Source: Streptomyces neyagawaensis
Lineage (GTDB): Bacteria > Actinomycetota > Actinomycetes > Streptomycetales > Streptomycetaceae
DNA: 64,000 nucleotides
Assembly: GCF_023516595.1 (NCBI RefSeq)
Contig: NZ_JAMGBG010000052.1
Coordinates: 1 to 64,000 of the forward strand
Reading direction: 5' to 3'
The notes under the pieces were generated by a model. That model made no database searches. It worked only from the letters and a program-made list of their open reading frames with translations, and was not told where the DNA came from. Position 1 is the first letter of the stretch; every line of letters starts with the position of its first letter. The position numbers and the translations under genes were made by a program. Positions 17,486 to 26,693 of this stretch are shown here, piece by piece.

Positions 17486-20322
17486 CGACCGTCCCCCTCT
17501 GTCGTTCCTCGTGGTGCTGAGACGTCTCGGGCGTCGTCGCCCTCGGCGTTCTCCTCGCGGCCGCGCTGCCAGCCCCGCTGGAGCGAGGCCATACGGCTGC
17601 GTACTTCGTCGGCGTCGCGTTCGGCGGTGTCGGGCCGGTCGGCGCGAGCCCTCTCGCGCTCGACCCGTCGGGCGAGGCCGTCCTTCAACTGCGGGGCCAG
17701 ATTGGCCTGTCGGACTCGGCGGGGCAGCGGGCTCGGAGCTGATTCTGCCTGGTCGACCGTCGCGTCCGTACGCGGGGTGGGCGCGCCCGGAACCGACCTC
17801 GGTGCCCGGGGGGCCGGGCCGTCGGCGGCGGTCGTGCGCCGCCGTTGGGGCAGTGCCGGGGGCTCGTCCCCGCCGGGCAGGGCCCCCGGGCGGTAGCCGT
17901 CGGGGAGCGGGGCGGGTGCGGGGTGGACAGGGGGTTCGGCGCGGTCGCCGCGCAGGGCGGTGAAGGGCCGGGCGTCGGTGGTCCCCGGCTCGCGGCCCTG
18001 CGGGGGCTCGTCCCCCGGTCGGCGCGGTTTCTGGCCCGTCACCGGGCGGCCGTGGGAGCTGACCAGGTGCGGTGTCCGGCGCTGCGGCAGCTGTACGGGG
18101 CCGACCGTGGGGTCGGGGTCGGTGAGGGGCGTCCGCTGTGCCTCGCCGTCGTGGGCCGTCCGAGGGTCGCCGTCGACACCGGTGAGGGGGCGGCGCGGCC
18201 TGAACAGTTCGCCGTGCTCGCCGTCGTCGCCGAGGGTGGTCGGGAAGCCGCCGAGGGGGTCCAGCTCGACCGGTGCCTCCAGCTCCACGGGGCCGTCGAG
18301 GATGGCGGCGGAGAGCCCGGGCAGCCGGACCGGCACCTGCGAGAGGGCGGCGTTGCGCTCCTCCTCCAGCTGGGCCTCACGGGTGGGGTGGGCGCGGTCG
18401 AGGCGGAAGCCGATGCCGTTGGTGTCGGGGACGTCGTCGGTGAGGAGGGCGTCGGGGATGAAGACCACGGCCGTGGTGCCGCCGTACGGCGAGGGCTGCA
18501 GGGAGACGCGGACCTTCTGCCGCTGGGCGAGCCGGCTGACCACGAAGAGGCCGAGCCGGTCGGTGTCGGACAGTTCGAAGTCGGGGGTCTCGGCGAGCTT
18601 CAGGTTGGCGTCGAGGAGCGCCTCGGCGGCCATACCGAGGCCCCGGTCGTGGATCTCCAGGGTGAAGCCGTTGGCGACGCGCTCGCCGAGGACCTGGACC
18701 GCGGTGTGCGGCGGGGAGAACACCGTGGCGTTCTCGAGGAGTTCGGCGACGAGATGGGTGAGGTCGGCGACGGCGGGGCCGGTGACGGCGACCCGCGGCA
18801 GCCGGCGGACCTCGATGCGCTCGTAGTCCTCGACCTCGGCGACGGCGGCACGGACGACGTCCATGAGCTGGATGGGCTTGCGCCACTGCCGGGAGGGGGC
18901 GGCGCCGGAGAGGATGACCAGGCCCTCGGCGTGCCGGCGCATACGGGTGGTCAGGTGGTCGAGGCGGAACAGGTCCGCGAGTTCCTCGGTGTCGTCGGTC
19001 CGCCGCTCCATGGTGTCGAGGAGGGTGAGCTGCTTGTGGAGCAGGACCTGGCTGCGGCGGGCGAGGTTGACGAAGACCTCGGAGATGCCGCTGCGCAGCT
19101 CGGACTGCTTGACGGCGGCCTCGACGGCGGCCCGCTGGAGGGTGTTGAGGGCTTGGCTGACCTCGCCGATCTCGTTCCTGTCGTACTCCAGGCGGGGCAC
19201 TTCGGTCTCGACGTCGACCTGTTCGCCCGCGGCGAGCCGGCGCATCACGCTGGGCAGGCGCACGTCGGCCGTCTCGTGGGCCTCCTGGCGCAGTCGGCGC
19301 AGGTCGCGGATGAGGACGCGGCCGATGCGGACGGACATGAACAGCGACACCAGGAGGGCGAAGAGACCGAGGACTCCGGCGACGACGGCCTTGAGGATGA
19401 CGCCGGTGGCCAGGGGGCGCACCCGGTCCTGGTAGCGGTCGCCCGCCTCGATGCTGAGGTCGCGGAGGTCGGAGAGCACGGGTTCCACCGCGCTGTCCCA
19501 GCTCTTGGCGCTGACGCCCGCCCGCTGGCCGGCGGTGGAGCCGATGACGTCCTGCTCGACCGAGCGCAGCGGCGCGGTGTTGGCGTTGCGCCAGTAGCCG
19601 GCGAATTGGTTGCGCTCGGAGGAGGGCAGCAGCGGCAGGGTGATGTCGTACAGCAGGGTCCGCTGGGCGACGAGGTCGGAGAAGTCGCGGATCTCGTCAC
19701 GGTTGATCCGGCCGGCGACGAGGACGGAGCTGAACAGGGCGTCCTCGCGGGAGAGGAGCTCACGGGCGCGCCCGAGGTTGACGAGGGCGCGGCCCTGCTT
19801 GTCCATCTCCACGTTGTCCAGCGCGGGAAGATTGGACAGGAGGGCGAAGCAGGGGTCGACCAACTCGTTGTAGAAGTTGAGGCCCTGGGTGACGGTGACG
19901 GTGCCGTCGTCGACGCCCGTGCGCAGGGCCGGGAGGCCGTCGAGTGCGTTCAGGATGGTGGTGAGCCGCAGCGCGGTGGACTCGCCCATCTCGTCCCGCA
20001 GTTCCGCGTTCGTGGCGTGGTCTCGGAACTCCGCGACGGCCTTGTCGGTGGCTTTGCGGCTGCGTTCGAGTGCCTCGGCGGCGTCGGAGCCGCGCGGATC
20101 GGCGAGGAGGACGAGGGTCTCGCGGCGTTCCTGCTGGAGGACGCGGATGGTGTCCTCGGTGGGGAAGCCGATCTCCTCGACGATGTCGGCCACTCGGAAG
20201 AGGTCGCTCGCCGCGCGCCCCGTCAGCACCGTGGCGAACGCCCAGACGCTGGTGAGGGCGATCAGGGGCACGAGCAACAGCGCCACGATCTTCCGGCGGA
20301 TCGATTTCCCGCGAAAGCGCAT
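17482..20322 (-). CDS. cvnA: Conservon sensor histidine kinase-like protein CvnA
   Basis: The 946-residue membrane protein has a transmembrane helix at about 12-33 and an extracytoplasmic nitrate/nitrite-sensing-like helical domain (about 34-300). A second helix follows (about 305-330, KAVVAGVLGLFALLVSLFMS), then a HAMP-like linker, a dimerisation region with DHLTTRMRRHAE and a HATPase domain. The ATPase contains IHDRGLGMAAEAL and DRLGLFVVSRLA. The last 350 residues are proline-rich and disordered. The ATG at 20322 follows GGGGGAGGCC, an excellent site. No response regulator is adjacent, as is normal for conservons. Confidence 0.92.
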   Translation of the reverse strand: MRFRGKSIRRKIVALLLVPLIALTSVWAFATVLTGRAASDLFRVADIVEEIGFPTEDTIRVLQQERRETLVLLADPRGSDAAEALERSRKATDKAVAEFRDHATNAELRDEMGESTALRLTTILNALDGLPALRTGVDDGTVTVTQGLNFYNELVDPCFALLSNLPALDNVEMDKQGRALVNLGRARELLSREDALFSSVLVAGRINRDEIRDFSDLVAQRTLLYDITLPLLPSSERNQFAGYWRNANTAPLRSVEQDVIGSTAGQRAGVSAKSWDSAVEPVLSDLRDLSIEAGDRYQDRVRPLATGVILKAVVAGVLGLFALLVSLFMSVRIGRVLIRDLRRLRQEAHETADVRLPSVMRRLAAGEQVDVETEVPRLEYDRNEIGEVSQALNTLQRAAVEAAVKQSELRSGISEVFVNLARRSQVLLHKQLTLLDTMERRTDDTEELADLFRLDHLTTRMRRHAEGLVILSGAAPSRQWRKPIQLMDVVRAAVAEVEDYERIEVRRLPRVAVTGPAVADLTHLVAELLENATVFSPPHTAVQVLGERVANGFTLEIHDRGLGMAAEALLDANLKLAETPDFELSDTDRLGLFVVSRLAQRQKVRVSLQPSPYGGTTAVVFIPDALLTDDVPDTNGIGFRLDRAHPTREAQLEEERNAALSQVPVRLPGLSAAILDGPVELEAPVELDPLGGFPTTLGDDGEHGELFRPRRPLTGVDGDPRTAHDGEAQRTPLTDPDPTVGPVQLPQRRTPHLVSSHGRPVTGQKPRRPGDEPPQGREPGTTDARPFTALRGDRAEPPVHPAPAPLPDGYRPGALPGGDEPPALPQRRRTTAADGPAPRAPRSVPGAPTPRTDATVDQAESAPSPLPRRVRQANLAPQLKDGLARRVERERARADRPDTAERDADEVRSRMASLQRGWQRGREENAEGDDARDVSAPRGTTEGDGR

Positions 20323-20741
20323 GGCCTCCCCCAGCTCAACCCCCGCCGGCCCGGGGGCACACATGTGCGTCAACAAACGGCGTGAGCCTACTACCGACAC
20401 GGGGGTATCTCGAAGAACCGTCGGAACCCATAAGCGGCCCACGGCGAACCAGACATGGGGAGTTGTCCGTTCATTGGGGGAGATTGCCTCCCCCTGTCGG
20501 GCAGTTGAACCCATGGCATCCCGTCGGAGAAGTTGGCCGGTTGGCCGGATTTTTGCGTTCCTTGGGAATCTTTCGGCGTTCCTCGATCGTCTTTCTGTAC
20601 GGGAATGGGGTGCGGAAGGGGCGACAGGCCCCGCAAGCCGTTCCCGGGTGGCGTAATTCGGAGGAAGTCGGGCACCAGAGGGGGGCCGGGTCTCGTGATC
20701 CGGGAGCTCTTGGTCCACCGGCGGTGGGGAGTGACAAGTTG
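20323..20741. other. 419-bp divergent intergenic region
   Basis: No gene is seen. It must contain the promoters of cvnA (leftwards) and of the membrane protein at 20742 (rightwards). A 7-bp stem-loop, GGGGGAG at 20476-20482 and CTCCCCC at 20488-20494, lies in the middle. A stretch at 20540-20610 is locally AT-richer than the surroundings. No exact promoter could be assigned. Confidence 0.5.
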
Positions 20742-21290
20742 ATGGGCACGGCAGAGCGGCACGTGGCGCTCGAGAACGACACGGTGACACCACAGGCGGC
20801 GGCACAGGCCGTTCGGGCTTCCGAGCGGGGCCCCGGGGCGGGCGAGGGTGTCGCGGTGAAGGAGAGGAAGCCCGCCGCCAGGGACGAAGAGCGCATGCAT
20901 GAGCGGGCGTTGTGGATCGAGGAGCCGGCGCGCAGGCGCCGACTGCCCGACCCGGTGCGGACGGCGGCGGTGCGCGCGGTCCTCATCATCGCGGTGACAC
21001 TGATCCAGGCGATGGTGGCCGTGCTGTGCACCCTGGCCGGTTCCTGGCTGGCCTTCCCGATGGTCCTGAGCAGCGTCGCCAGCACGATCGCGGCGACCTG
21101 GGGCGTGCTGGACGTCTGGGTGACCCGGCAGGTGTGGAGCCAGCGCAACGGCGTGGTGTCGGCCCCCAGCAGCACCGCGCGTGCGCTGCGGCGCGAGCGG
21201 CGGCGGGCCCGCCGTGAGGCGCGCGCGGCGGAGCGTACGCAGGCACGCATACGCCGTCGGGGCGGCGCCGGCCAGCTCTCGCACCCGTAA
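20742..21290 (+). CDS. Conserved membrane protein with basic tail
   Basis: The 182-residue protein has an acidic and polar N-terminus (1-70), two adjacent hydrophobic helices (about 78-125, LIIAVTLIQAMVAVLCTLAG and FPMVLSSVASTIAATWGVLD) and a very basic C-terminal helix rich in Arg and Ala. I do not recognise a family. It is divergent from cvnA and may share regulation with the conservon. The start is uncertain: ATG at 20742 is directly preceded by an in-frame TTG, and GGGGAG lies 11 bases upstream. Confidence 0.72.
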   Translation: MGTAERHVALENDTVTPQAAAQAVRASERGPGAGEGVAVKERKPAARDEERMHERALWIEEPARRRRLPDPVRTAAVRAVLIIAVTLIQAMVAVLCTLAGSWLAFPMVLSSVASTIAATWGVLDVWVTRQVWSQRNGVVSAPSSTARALRRERRRARREARAAERTQARIRRRGGAGQLSHP

Positions 21291-21357
21291 GGGGCGCGCG
21301 GCCGTCTCCTCGTTCCTCCTGGCGCTCCGTGCGGGCCCCGTGCGGTGTCCTCTTGGG

Positions 21358-21441
21358 CTCCTTGCGGTGCGCCTTCCGGGGACCCCCTTCGGTGCCTCGC
21401 GTGCTCCTTGCGATGTGCCTTCCGGGGGTCCCTTTCGGTGC
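21358..21441. repeat. 38-bp imperfect direct repeat upstream of the aldehyde dehydrogenase gene
   Basis: Two copies, 21358-21395 and 21404-21441, share 33 of 38 bases (CTCCTTGCGGTGCGCCTTCC in copy one). They lie in the 298-bp gap 21291-21588, which has no gene but should hold the promoter of the aldehyde dehydrogenase gene. Confidence 0.7.
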
Positions 21442-21588
21442 TCCAGCACGGGTTCCTTCTGGCGCTCTTTCCGACCGGACGTGTCAACCGTCACATTTGG
21501 CCGCACGGTCGGCATAGAACGCGCTCTTCCGGTTAGGCGCTCAGCCGCAAGGGCGTCTGCACGGCGCTGACCAGGAGGAACGAGAGAC

Positions 21589-23055
21589 ATGCCCGAACTT
21601 TTCATCGGCGGAGCATGGCGTGGCGCGCTCGACGGGCGGACCCGTGAGATCCGCTGTCCCGCCGACGGCAGCCTGGTCGCCGTCGTCGACGAGGCAGGCC
21701 GCGAGGACACCGTGGAGGCGATCGCCGCCGCGCGTCGCGCCTTCGACGAGGGCCCGTGGCCCACGACCCCGGCGGCCGAGCGGGGCGCCCTGCTGCTGCG
21801 GGTCGCCGACCTGCTCGTACGTGACAAGGACGCGCTCGCCCGCGCCGAGTCGCTCGACACCGGCAAACGGCTGGTGGAGAGCGAGTACGACATGGACGAC
21901 ATCGCGAACTGCTTCCGCTACTTCGGTCACGCGGCCACCGCCGAGACGGGCCGGGTCGTGGACACCGGGCAGGACGGCGTCGACAGCCGGGTCGTGTACG
22001 AGCCGGTCGGGGTGTGCGCGCTGATCACCCCGTGGAACTACCCGCTCCTCCAGACGGCCTGGAAGGTAGCCCCGGCGCTCGCGGCCGGCAACACCTTCGT
22101 GCTGAAGCCCAGCGAACTGACCCCGCACACCGCGATCCATCTGATGCGGCTGCTGGAGGAGGCCGGGCTGCCGCCGGGCACGGCGAACCTGATCCTCGGC
22201 GCCGGCCCCGAGGCGGGCGCCCCGCTCTCCGACCATCCGGACGTCGACCTCGTCTCGTTCACGGGCGGCCTCCAGACCGGTCGGCGGTTGATGGCCAACG
22301 CCGCCGCGAGCGTGAAGAAGGTCGCGCTGGAGCTCGGCGGCAAGAACCCGAACATCGTCTTCGCCGACGCCGACTTCGACACCGCCGTCGACATGGCCCT
22401 CACCGCCGTCTTCCTGCACTCGGGCCAGGTGTGCTCCGCCGGCGCCCGACTGCTGGTCGAGGACGCGCTGCACGACCGGTTCGTCGACGAACTCGTGCGC
22501 CGGGCGGAGCGGATCCGACTGGGCGGTCCGTTCGACGAGCGGGCGCAGACCGGGCCGCTGATCTCGGCGGCACACCGCACGAAGGTCGAGGAGTACGTCG
22601 CCAAGGGCGTCGCGGAGGGCGCGGTCCTGCGCTGTGGCGGCGAGCGGCCCACGGGTAAGGCGTACGACCAGGGCTTCTACTATCCGCCGACCGTCCTGGA
22701 CGAGTGCGTGAGCACGATGTCCGTGGTCCAGGACGAGTCGTTCGGCCCCGTACTGACCGTGGAGCGGTTCAGCGACGAGGCGGAGGCCGTACGGCTCGCC
22801 AACGACACGATCTACGGCCTGGCCGGCGCCGTCTGGACGACGAACGAGGCCAGGGCCCGGCGGGTGGCAGCCCGGCTGCGGCTCGGCACGGTGTGGATCA
22901 ACGACTACCACCCGTACGTCCCGCAGGCGGAGTGGGGCGGTTACAAGCAGTCCGGCTTCGGCCGTGAACTCGGGCCCGCGGGGCTCGCCGAGTACCGCGA
23001 GGCCAAGCACATCTGGCGCAACACGGATCCGGCACCGCAGGGTTGGTTCGCGTAA
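21589..23055 (+). CDS. betB: Betaine-aldehyde dehydrogenase-like aldehyde dehydrogenase
   Basis: The 488-residue NAD(P)-dependent aldehyde dehydrogenase probably oxidises betaine aldehyde to glycine betaine in the cytoplasm. The catalytic cysteine is Cys282 in HSGQVCSAGARL and the general base is Glu248 in ALELGGKNPN. The cofactor site TPWNYPLLQ is near 148-156. The ATG at 21589 follows AGGAGGAACGAGAG. The specificity call rests on the neighbours: an APC-type permease and a GMC alcohol dehydrogenase follow in the same direction, the arrangement expected for choline uptake and oxidation. Other amino-aldehydes are possible substrates. Confidence 0.85.
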   Translation: MPELFIGGAWRGALDGRTREIRCPADGSLVAVVDEAGREDTVEAIAAARRAFDEGPWPTTPAAERGALLLRVADLLVRDKDALARAESLDTGKRLVESEYDMDDIANCFRYFGHAATAETGRVVDTGQDGVDSRVVYEPVGVCALITPWNYPLLQTAWKVAPALAAGNTFVLKPSELTPHTAIHLMRLLEEAGLPPGTANLILGAGPEAGAPLSDHPDVDLVSFTGGLQTGRRLMANAAASVKKVALELGGKNPNIVFADADFDTAVDMALTAVFLHSGQVCSAGARLLVEDALHDRFVDELVRRAERIRLGGPFDERAQTGPLISAAHRTKVEEYVAKGVAEGAVLRCGGERPTGKAYDQGFYYPPTVLDECVSTMSVVQDESFGPVLTVERFSDEAEAVRLANDTIYGLAGAVWTTNEARARRVAARLRLGTVWINDYHPYVPQAEWGGYKQSGFGRELGPAGLAEYREAKHIWRNTDPAPQGWFA

Positions 23056-23060
23056 CTCCC

Positions 23061-23090
23061 TTGTGACAAGCGGGACTTGAGGCTTAGGTA
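23061..23090 (+). promoter_or_regulatory. Candidate promoter for the APC permease gene
   Basis: TTGTGA (23061-23066) and TAGGTA (23085-23090) are separated by 18 bases, a fair match to a housekeeping sigma promoter. It lies in the 180-base gap after the aldehyde dehydrogenase gene, so the permease may have its own transcript. Confidence 0.4.
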
Positions 23091-23235
23091 TGACTCCTCT
23101 TCCGGGTCCCGCGGATGCGGTTCCCCCTCTTTGCCCGTGCCCATGGGCACCTCACCCCGGCCCCCGTTCCGGCATCCGACCCGGCACCCGTAAGAGCCGC
23201 TCCCCCTTTCCCCGAGGCCCCCCAGGAGTCCGCTC

Positions 23236-24840
23236 ATGACGACCATCGAGCAACCGACCGGACCACAGAAATCGAACGACGACGCCGAACTCGCCGAGTT
23301 CGGCTACAAACCCGAACTCAAGCGCACCCTCGGCAACTTCCACACCTTCGCCGCCGGGATCAGCTACATCTCGATCCTCACCGGCACCTTCCAGCTGTTC
23401 TACTTCGGCTACAGCAGCGGAGGCCCCGCCTACTGGTGGTCGTGGCCCATGGTGTTCGTCGGCCAGTTCATGGTCGCGCTCTGCTTCGCCGAACTGGCGG
23501 CGCGCTACCCGGTGGCGGGCTCCGTCTACAACTGGTCGAAGAAGATAGGCAATCCGCATCTGGGCTGGCTCGCCGGCTGGATGATGCTGACCGCGTCGAT
23601 CGTGTCCATCGCGGCGGTGGCCCTCGCCTACCAGCTGACGCTGCCGCAGATCTCCGATGTGTTCCAGTTCGTCGGGGACGGCACCGGCACCTATGACGTG
23701 GCGACCAACGCGGTCATCCTGGCCGCGGTGTTGATCCTGTTCACCACGCTGGTCAACGCCTTCGGCGTGAAGCTGATGGCCACGATCAACACGGCGGGTG
23801 TGTTCATCGAGTTGATCGCCACCGTGGTACTGATCGCACTGTTCGCGGTGCACATCACGCGCGGCCCGCAGGTCGTCCTGGAGACGAACGGCACCGGCGA
23901 GGGGTACGGCGGCGCCGGGTACCTGGGCGCGTTCCTCGTGGCCTCGCTGGCGTCGGCGTACGTCATGTACGGCTTCGACACGGCCGCCTCGCTCGGTGAG
24001 GAGTCGCTGGACCCGTCCCGGAACGCGCCGCGCGCCATCATCCGGGCGATCGTCGCCTCCTTCGTCCTCGGCGGTCTGATCCTGCTGCTGGCGCTGATGA
24101 GCGTCTCCAGCCTGAAGGGCGAGAAGCTGTCCACGGACGGTCTGCAGTACGTGGTGCTCGACGTGCTCGGCCCGACGGCCGGCAAGGCGATGCTCTGGTG
24201 CGTGCTGATCGCGGTCACGGTGTGCGCGCTCGCCGTGCACACGGCGGCGATCCGCCTGGCCTTCGCGATGGCCCGCGACAACAACCTGCCCGCGTCCTCG
24301 CTGCTGGCCAAGGTCAGCCCGCGCTTCCAGACCCCGGTCCTCCCGGCCGTGATCATCGGCGTGCTGGCCCTCTCGATCCTGGTCGTGAACATCCGCCAGC
24401 CGCAGATCTTCACCGTGGTGACCAGCATCGGCATCATCATGATCTACCTCGCCTACCTCGGCGTCACCGTGCCGATGCTGGTGGCGCGGCTGCGCGGCAA
24501 GTGGCAGCCGGCGGGCGACGGCAGGTTCTCCCTGGGCCGCTGGGGCGTCCTCGTCAACGCCCTCGCCGTCCTGTGGGGCGCGGGCATGACCCTCAACCTG
24601 ATCTGGCCCCGGGCCTCCGTATACAACGCGACCGAGCCGTTCCACTGGTACCTGCGCTGGGGCGCGGTCCTCTTCGTCGGGCTCATCGCGGGCGGCGGCT
24701 TCGCCTACTACTGGTTCGTCCAGCGCCACAAGACCGGGGTGCTCGCCGAGCACGCCATGACCGCCACCGGAACCATCGCCGAGCCGTCCGGGCCGACGAC
24801 GCCCCCCGCCCCGCCCATCGCCTCCCCGGCGGCCGACTGA
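23236..24840 (+). CDS. APC-family amino acid/choline permease
   Basis: The 534-residue protein is a 12-helix amino acid/polyamine/choline transporter of the cytoplasmic membrane. Family marks are the first helix with FAAGISYISILTGTFQLFYFG and the segment YGFDTAASLGEESLDPSRNAPRAI near 250, typical of the amino-acid/choline transporter (GABA permease, Hnm1-like) subgroup. The ATG at 23236 follows AGGAG. It lies between the aldehyde dehydrogenase and GMC oxidoreductase genes, so choline or betaine aldehyde precursor is the most likely cargo. This differs from the usual BCCT transporter BetT. Confidence 0.85.
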   Translation: MTTIEQPTGPQKSNDDAELAEFGYKPELKRTLGNFHTFAAGISYISILTGTFQLFYFGYSSGGPAYWWSWPMVFVGQFMVALCFAELAARYPVAGSVYNWSKKIGNPHLGWLAGWMMLTASIVSIAAVALAYQLTLPQISDVFQFVGDGTGTYDVATNAVILAAVLILFTTLVNAFGVKLMATINTAGVFIELIATVVLIALFAVHITRGPQVVLETNGTGEGYGGAGYLGAFLVASLASAYVMYGFDTAASLGEESLDPSRNAPRAIIRAIVASFVLGGLILLLALMSVSSLKGEKLSTDGLQYVVLDVLGPTAGKAMLWCVLIAVTVCALAVHTAAIRLAFAMARDNNLPASSLLAKVSPRFQTPVLPAVIIGVLALSILVVNIRQPQIFTVVTSIGIIMIYLAYLGVTVPMLVARLRGKWQPAGDGRFSLGRWGVLVNALAVLWGAGMTLNLIWPRASVYNATEPFHWYLRWGAVLFVGLIAGGGFAYYWFVQRHKTGVLAEHAMTATGTIAEPSGPTTPPAPPIASPAAD

Positions 24841-24845
24841 CCGAC

Positions 24846-24925
24846 CCCGGTCACGGACGGACCAGGTCACGGACGGCCCAGGTCACGAGCGGGCCAGGTC
24901 ACGAGCGGGCCAGGTCACGAGCGGA
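24846..24925. repeat. 16-bp tandem repeat, 5 units
   Basis: Five 16-base units (CCAGGTCACGAGCGGG and close variants) start at 24846, 24862, 24878, 24894 and 24910, in the 194-base gap between the permease and the GMC oxidoreductase genes. The first two units read GGACGG where the later ones read GAGCGG. Confidence 0.9.
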
Positions 24926-25034
24926 CCGGGCCACCGACAGGGCCCCGCTCCCCGGGACCGGACACAGCACGCAACGCGCGGTCCCCGGCGCCGATCCGCC
25001 GGGGACGCCTGCAACGCAAGGAGGACAACTCCCC

Positions 25035-26585
25035 ATGAGCCCAGAAGAGTTCGACTACGTCGTGGTCGGCGGCGGCACCGCGGGAAACGTGGTGGCGGCC
25101 CGGCTGTCCGAGGACCCGTCGGTCACGGTGTGCGTCCTGGAGGCGGGCCCCAGCGACGTCGGCGACGACGCCGTCCTGAGACTGGAACGCTGGATGGGCC
25201 TGCTGGAGTCCGGCTACGACTGGGACTACCCCGTCGAGCCGCAGACCAGCGGCAACAGCTTCATGCGGCACGCCCGCGCGAAGGTCCTCGGCGGCTGCTC
25301 CTCCCACAACTCCTGCATCGCCTTCTGGGCCCCCGCGGAGGATCTGGACGACTGGGCGGCGGCCGGCTGTACGGGCTGGTCCGCGGCCGACCTCTTCCCG
25401 CTCTACCAGCGGCTGGAGAACAACGACGCCCCCGGTGACCACCACGGCCGCAGCGGCCCGGTGAAACTCCGCACGATCAAGAGCGACGACCCGTGCGGGA
25501 ACGCCCTGCTGGAGGCGTGCGTCCAGGCCGGCATCCCGACGACGCCCTTCAATTCCGGTACGACGGTGGTCCGGGGCGCCAACTGGTTCCAGATCAACTC
25601 CGACGAGAACAACATCCGGCAGTCCTCCTCGGTGGCGTATCTGCACCCGATCATGGGCAAGCGGCCCAACCTGGAGGTCCGCACGGGCGTCCGCGCCAAG
25701 AAGCTGGTGCTGGAGGGGCGGCGCTGCGTCGGTGCCGAGTACCTCGACCCGGACCAGATCCACACCCGTACCGTCCGGGCCCGGCGCGAGGTCATCGTCT
25801 CCTGCGGCTCCATCGACACGCCGAAGCTCCTGATGCTCTCCGGCATCGGGCCCGCAGAGCACCTGCGCGAGGTGGGCGTGGACGTGGTCGTCGACTCGGC
25901 GGGCGTCGGCGAGAACCTCCAGGACCACCCCGAGGGCGTCATCATGTGGGAGGCGGCGCAGCCGATGACCACCACGTCCAGCCAGTGGTGGGAGGCGGGC
26001 ATCTTCTACGACACCGAGCCCGGCCTGGACCGCCCCGACCTGATGTTCCACTACGGGTCCGTGCCGTTCGACATGAACACCGCCCGGCACGGCTACCCCA
26101 CGACCGAGAACGCGTTCTGTCTGACGCCGAACGTGACACGGGCCAAGTCGCGCGGCACGGTGCGGCTGCGGACCCGCGACTACCGGGACAAGCCGAAGGT
26201 CGACCCGCGGTACTTCACCCACGAGCACGACGTGCGGGTGATGACGTACGGGCTGCGGCTGGCCCGGCGGATCGCCGCGCAGCCGGCGCTGGGCGGATGG
26301 GCGGGGGCCGAGCTGGCGCCCGGCCCCGACGTACAGACCGACGACGAGTTGTTCGACTACATCCGCAAGACGCACAACACCGTCTACCACCCGGCCTGCA
26401 CCGTGAAGATGGGCGCGGACGACGACCCCTCGGCACCGCTCGACGCGCGGCTGCGGGTCAAGGGGGTCGAGGGGGTGCGGGTGGCCGACGGGTCGGTGAT
26501 GCCGGACCTGGTGACGGTCAATCCGTGCATCACGACGATGATGATCGGCGAGAAGTGCGCGGACCTTTTGAAGGCCGACGCCTGA
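25035..26585 (+). CDS. betA: GMC-family choline dehydrogenase/oxidase
   Basis: The 516-residue flavoprotein belongs to the glucose-methanol-choline oxidoreductases and probably oxidises choline to betaine aldehyde. The FAD dinucleotide motif VVVGGGTAGNVVAARL is at 8-23. The GMC signature regions LGGCSSHNSCIAFWAP and GSIDTPKLLMLSGIGP follow. The catalytic pair is His452 in YHPACTVKMG and an Asn near 496 in TVNPCITTMM. The ATG at 25035 follows AAGGAGGACAACTCCCC. Its place after betB and a permease supports the choline assignment, but general GMC alcohol oxidation cannot be excluded. It converges on the SMC gene. Confidence 0.85.
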   Translation: MSPEEFDYVVVGGGTAGNVVAARLSEDPSVTVCVLEAGPSDVGDDAVLRLERWMGLLESGYDWDYPVEPQTSGNSFMRHARAKVLGGCSSHNSCIAFWAPAEDLDDWAAAGCTGWSAADLFPLYQRLENNDAPGDHHGRSGPVKLRTIKSDDPCGNALLEACVQAGIPTTPFNSGTTVVRGANWFQINSDENNIRQSSSVAYLHPIMGKRPNLEVRTGVRAKKLVLEGRRCVGAEYLDPDQIHTRTVRARREVIVSCGSIDTPKLLMLSGIGPAEHLREVGVDVVVDSAGVGENLQDHPEGVIMWEAAQPMTTTSSQWWEAGIFYDTEPGLDRPDLMFHYGSVPFDMNTARHGYPTTENAFCLTPNVTRAKSRGTVRLRTRDYRDKPKVDPRYFTHEHDVRVMTYGLRLARRIAAQPALGGWAGAELAPGPDVQTDDELFDYIRKTHNTVYHPACTVKMGADDDPSAPLDARLRVKGVEGVRVADGSVMPDLVTVNPCITTMMIGEKCADLLKADA

Positions 26586-26589
26586 GGGG

Positions 26590-26690
26590 CGGGGTGCCTG
26601 GGGGCGCGCGGCGACTGCGGGTCCGTCGTGGTCGGTCGCGCGGTTCCCCGCGCCCCTGTGAGGGGCTGCGCCCCTCCCTGGGCGCGGCCC
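26590..26690. repeat. GC-rich inverted-repeat element between convergent genes
   Basis: The segment holds nested inverted repeats, including GGGGCGCG near 26610 against CGCGCCCC near 26650, and a small GCCCCT-gtg-AGGGGC hairpin at 26652-26666. The core (CGCGCGGTTCCCCGCGCCCC) resembles a dispersed intergenic element I remember from many Streptomyces genomes. It probably works as a two-way terminator for betA and the SMC gene. Confidence 0.55.
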
Positions 26691-26693
26691 CCG

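Noticed and set aside
17845..20385. 846-codon open frame on the plus strand opposite cvnA
   Set aside because: It is the antisense shadow of cvnA. Its product is an Asp/Gly/Val/Glu-rich low-complexity translation with no domain and no ribosome binding site.
20566..20600. SigR-like GGGAAT upstream of the membrane protein gene
   Set aside because: GTT is not found 18 bases downstream; the nearest GTC is at 19 bases.
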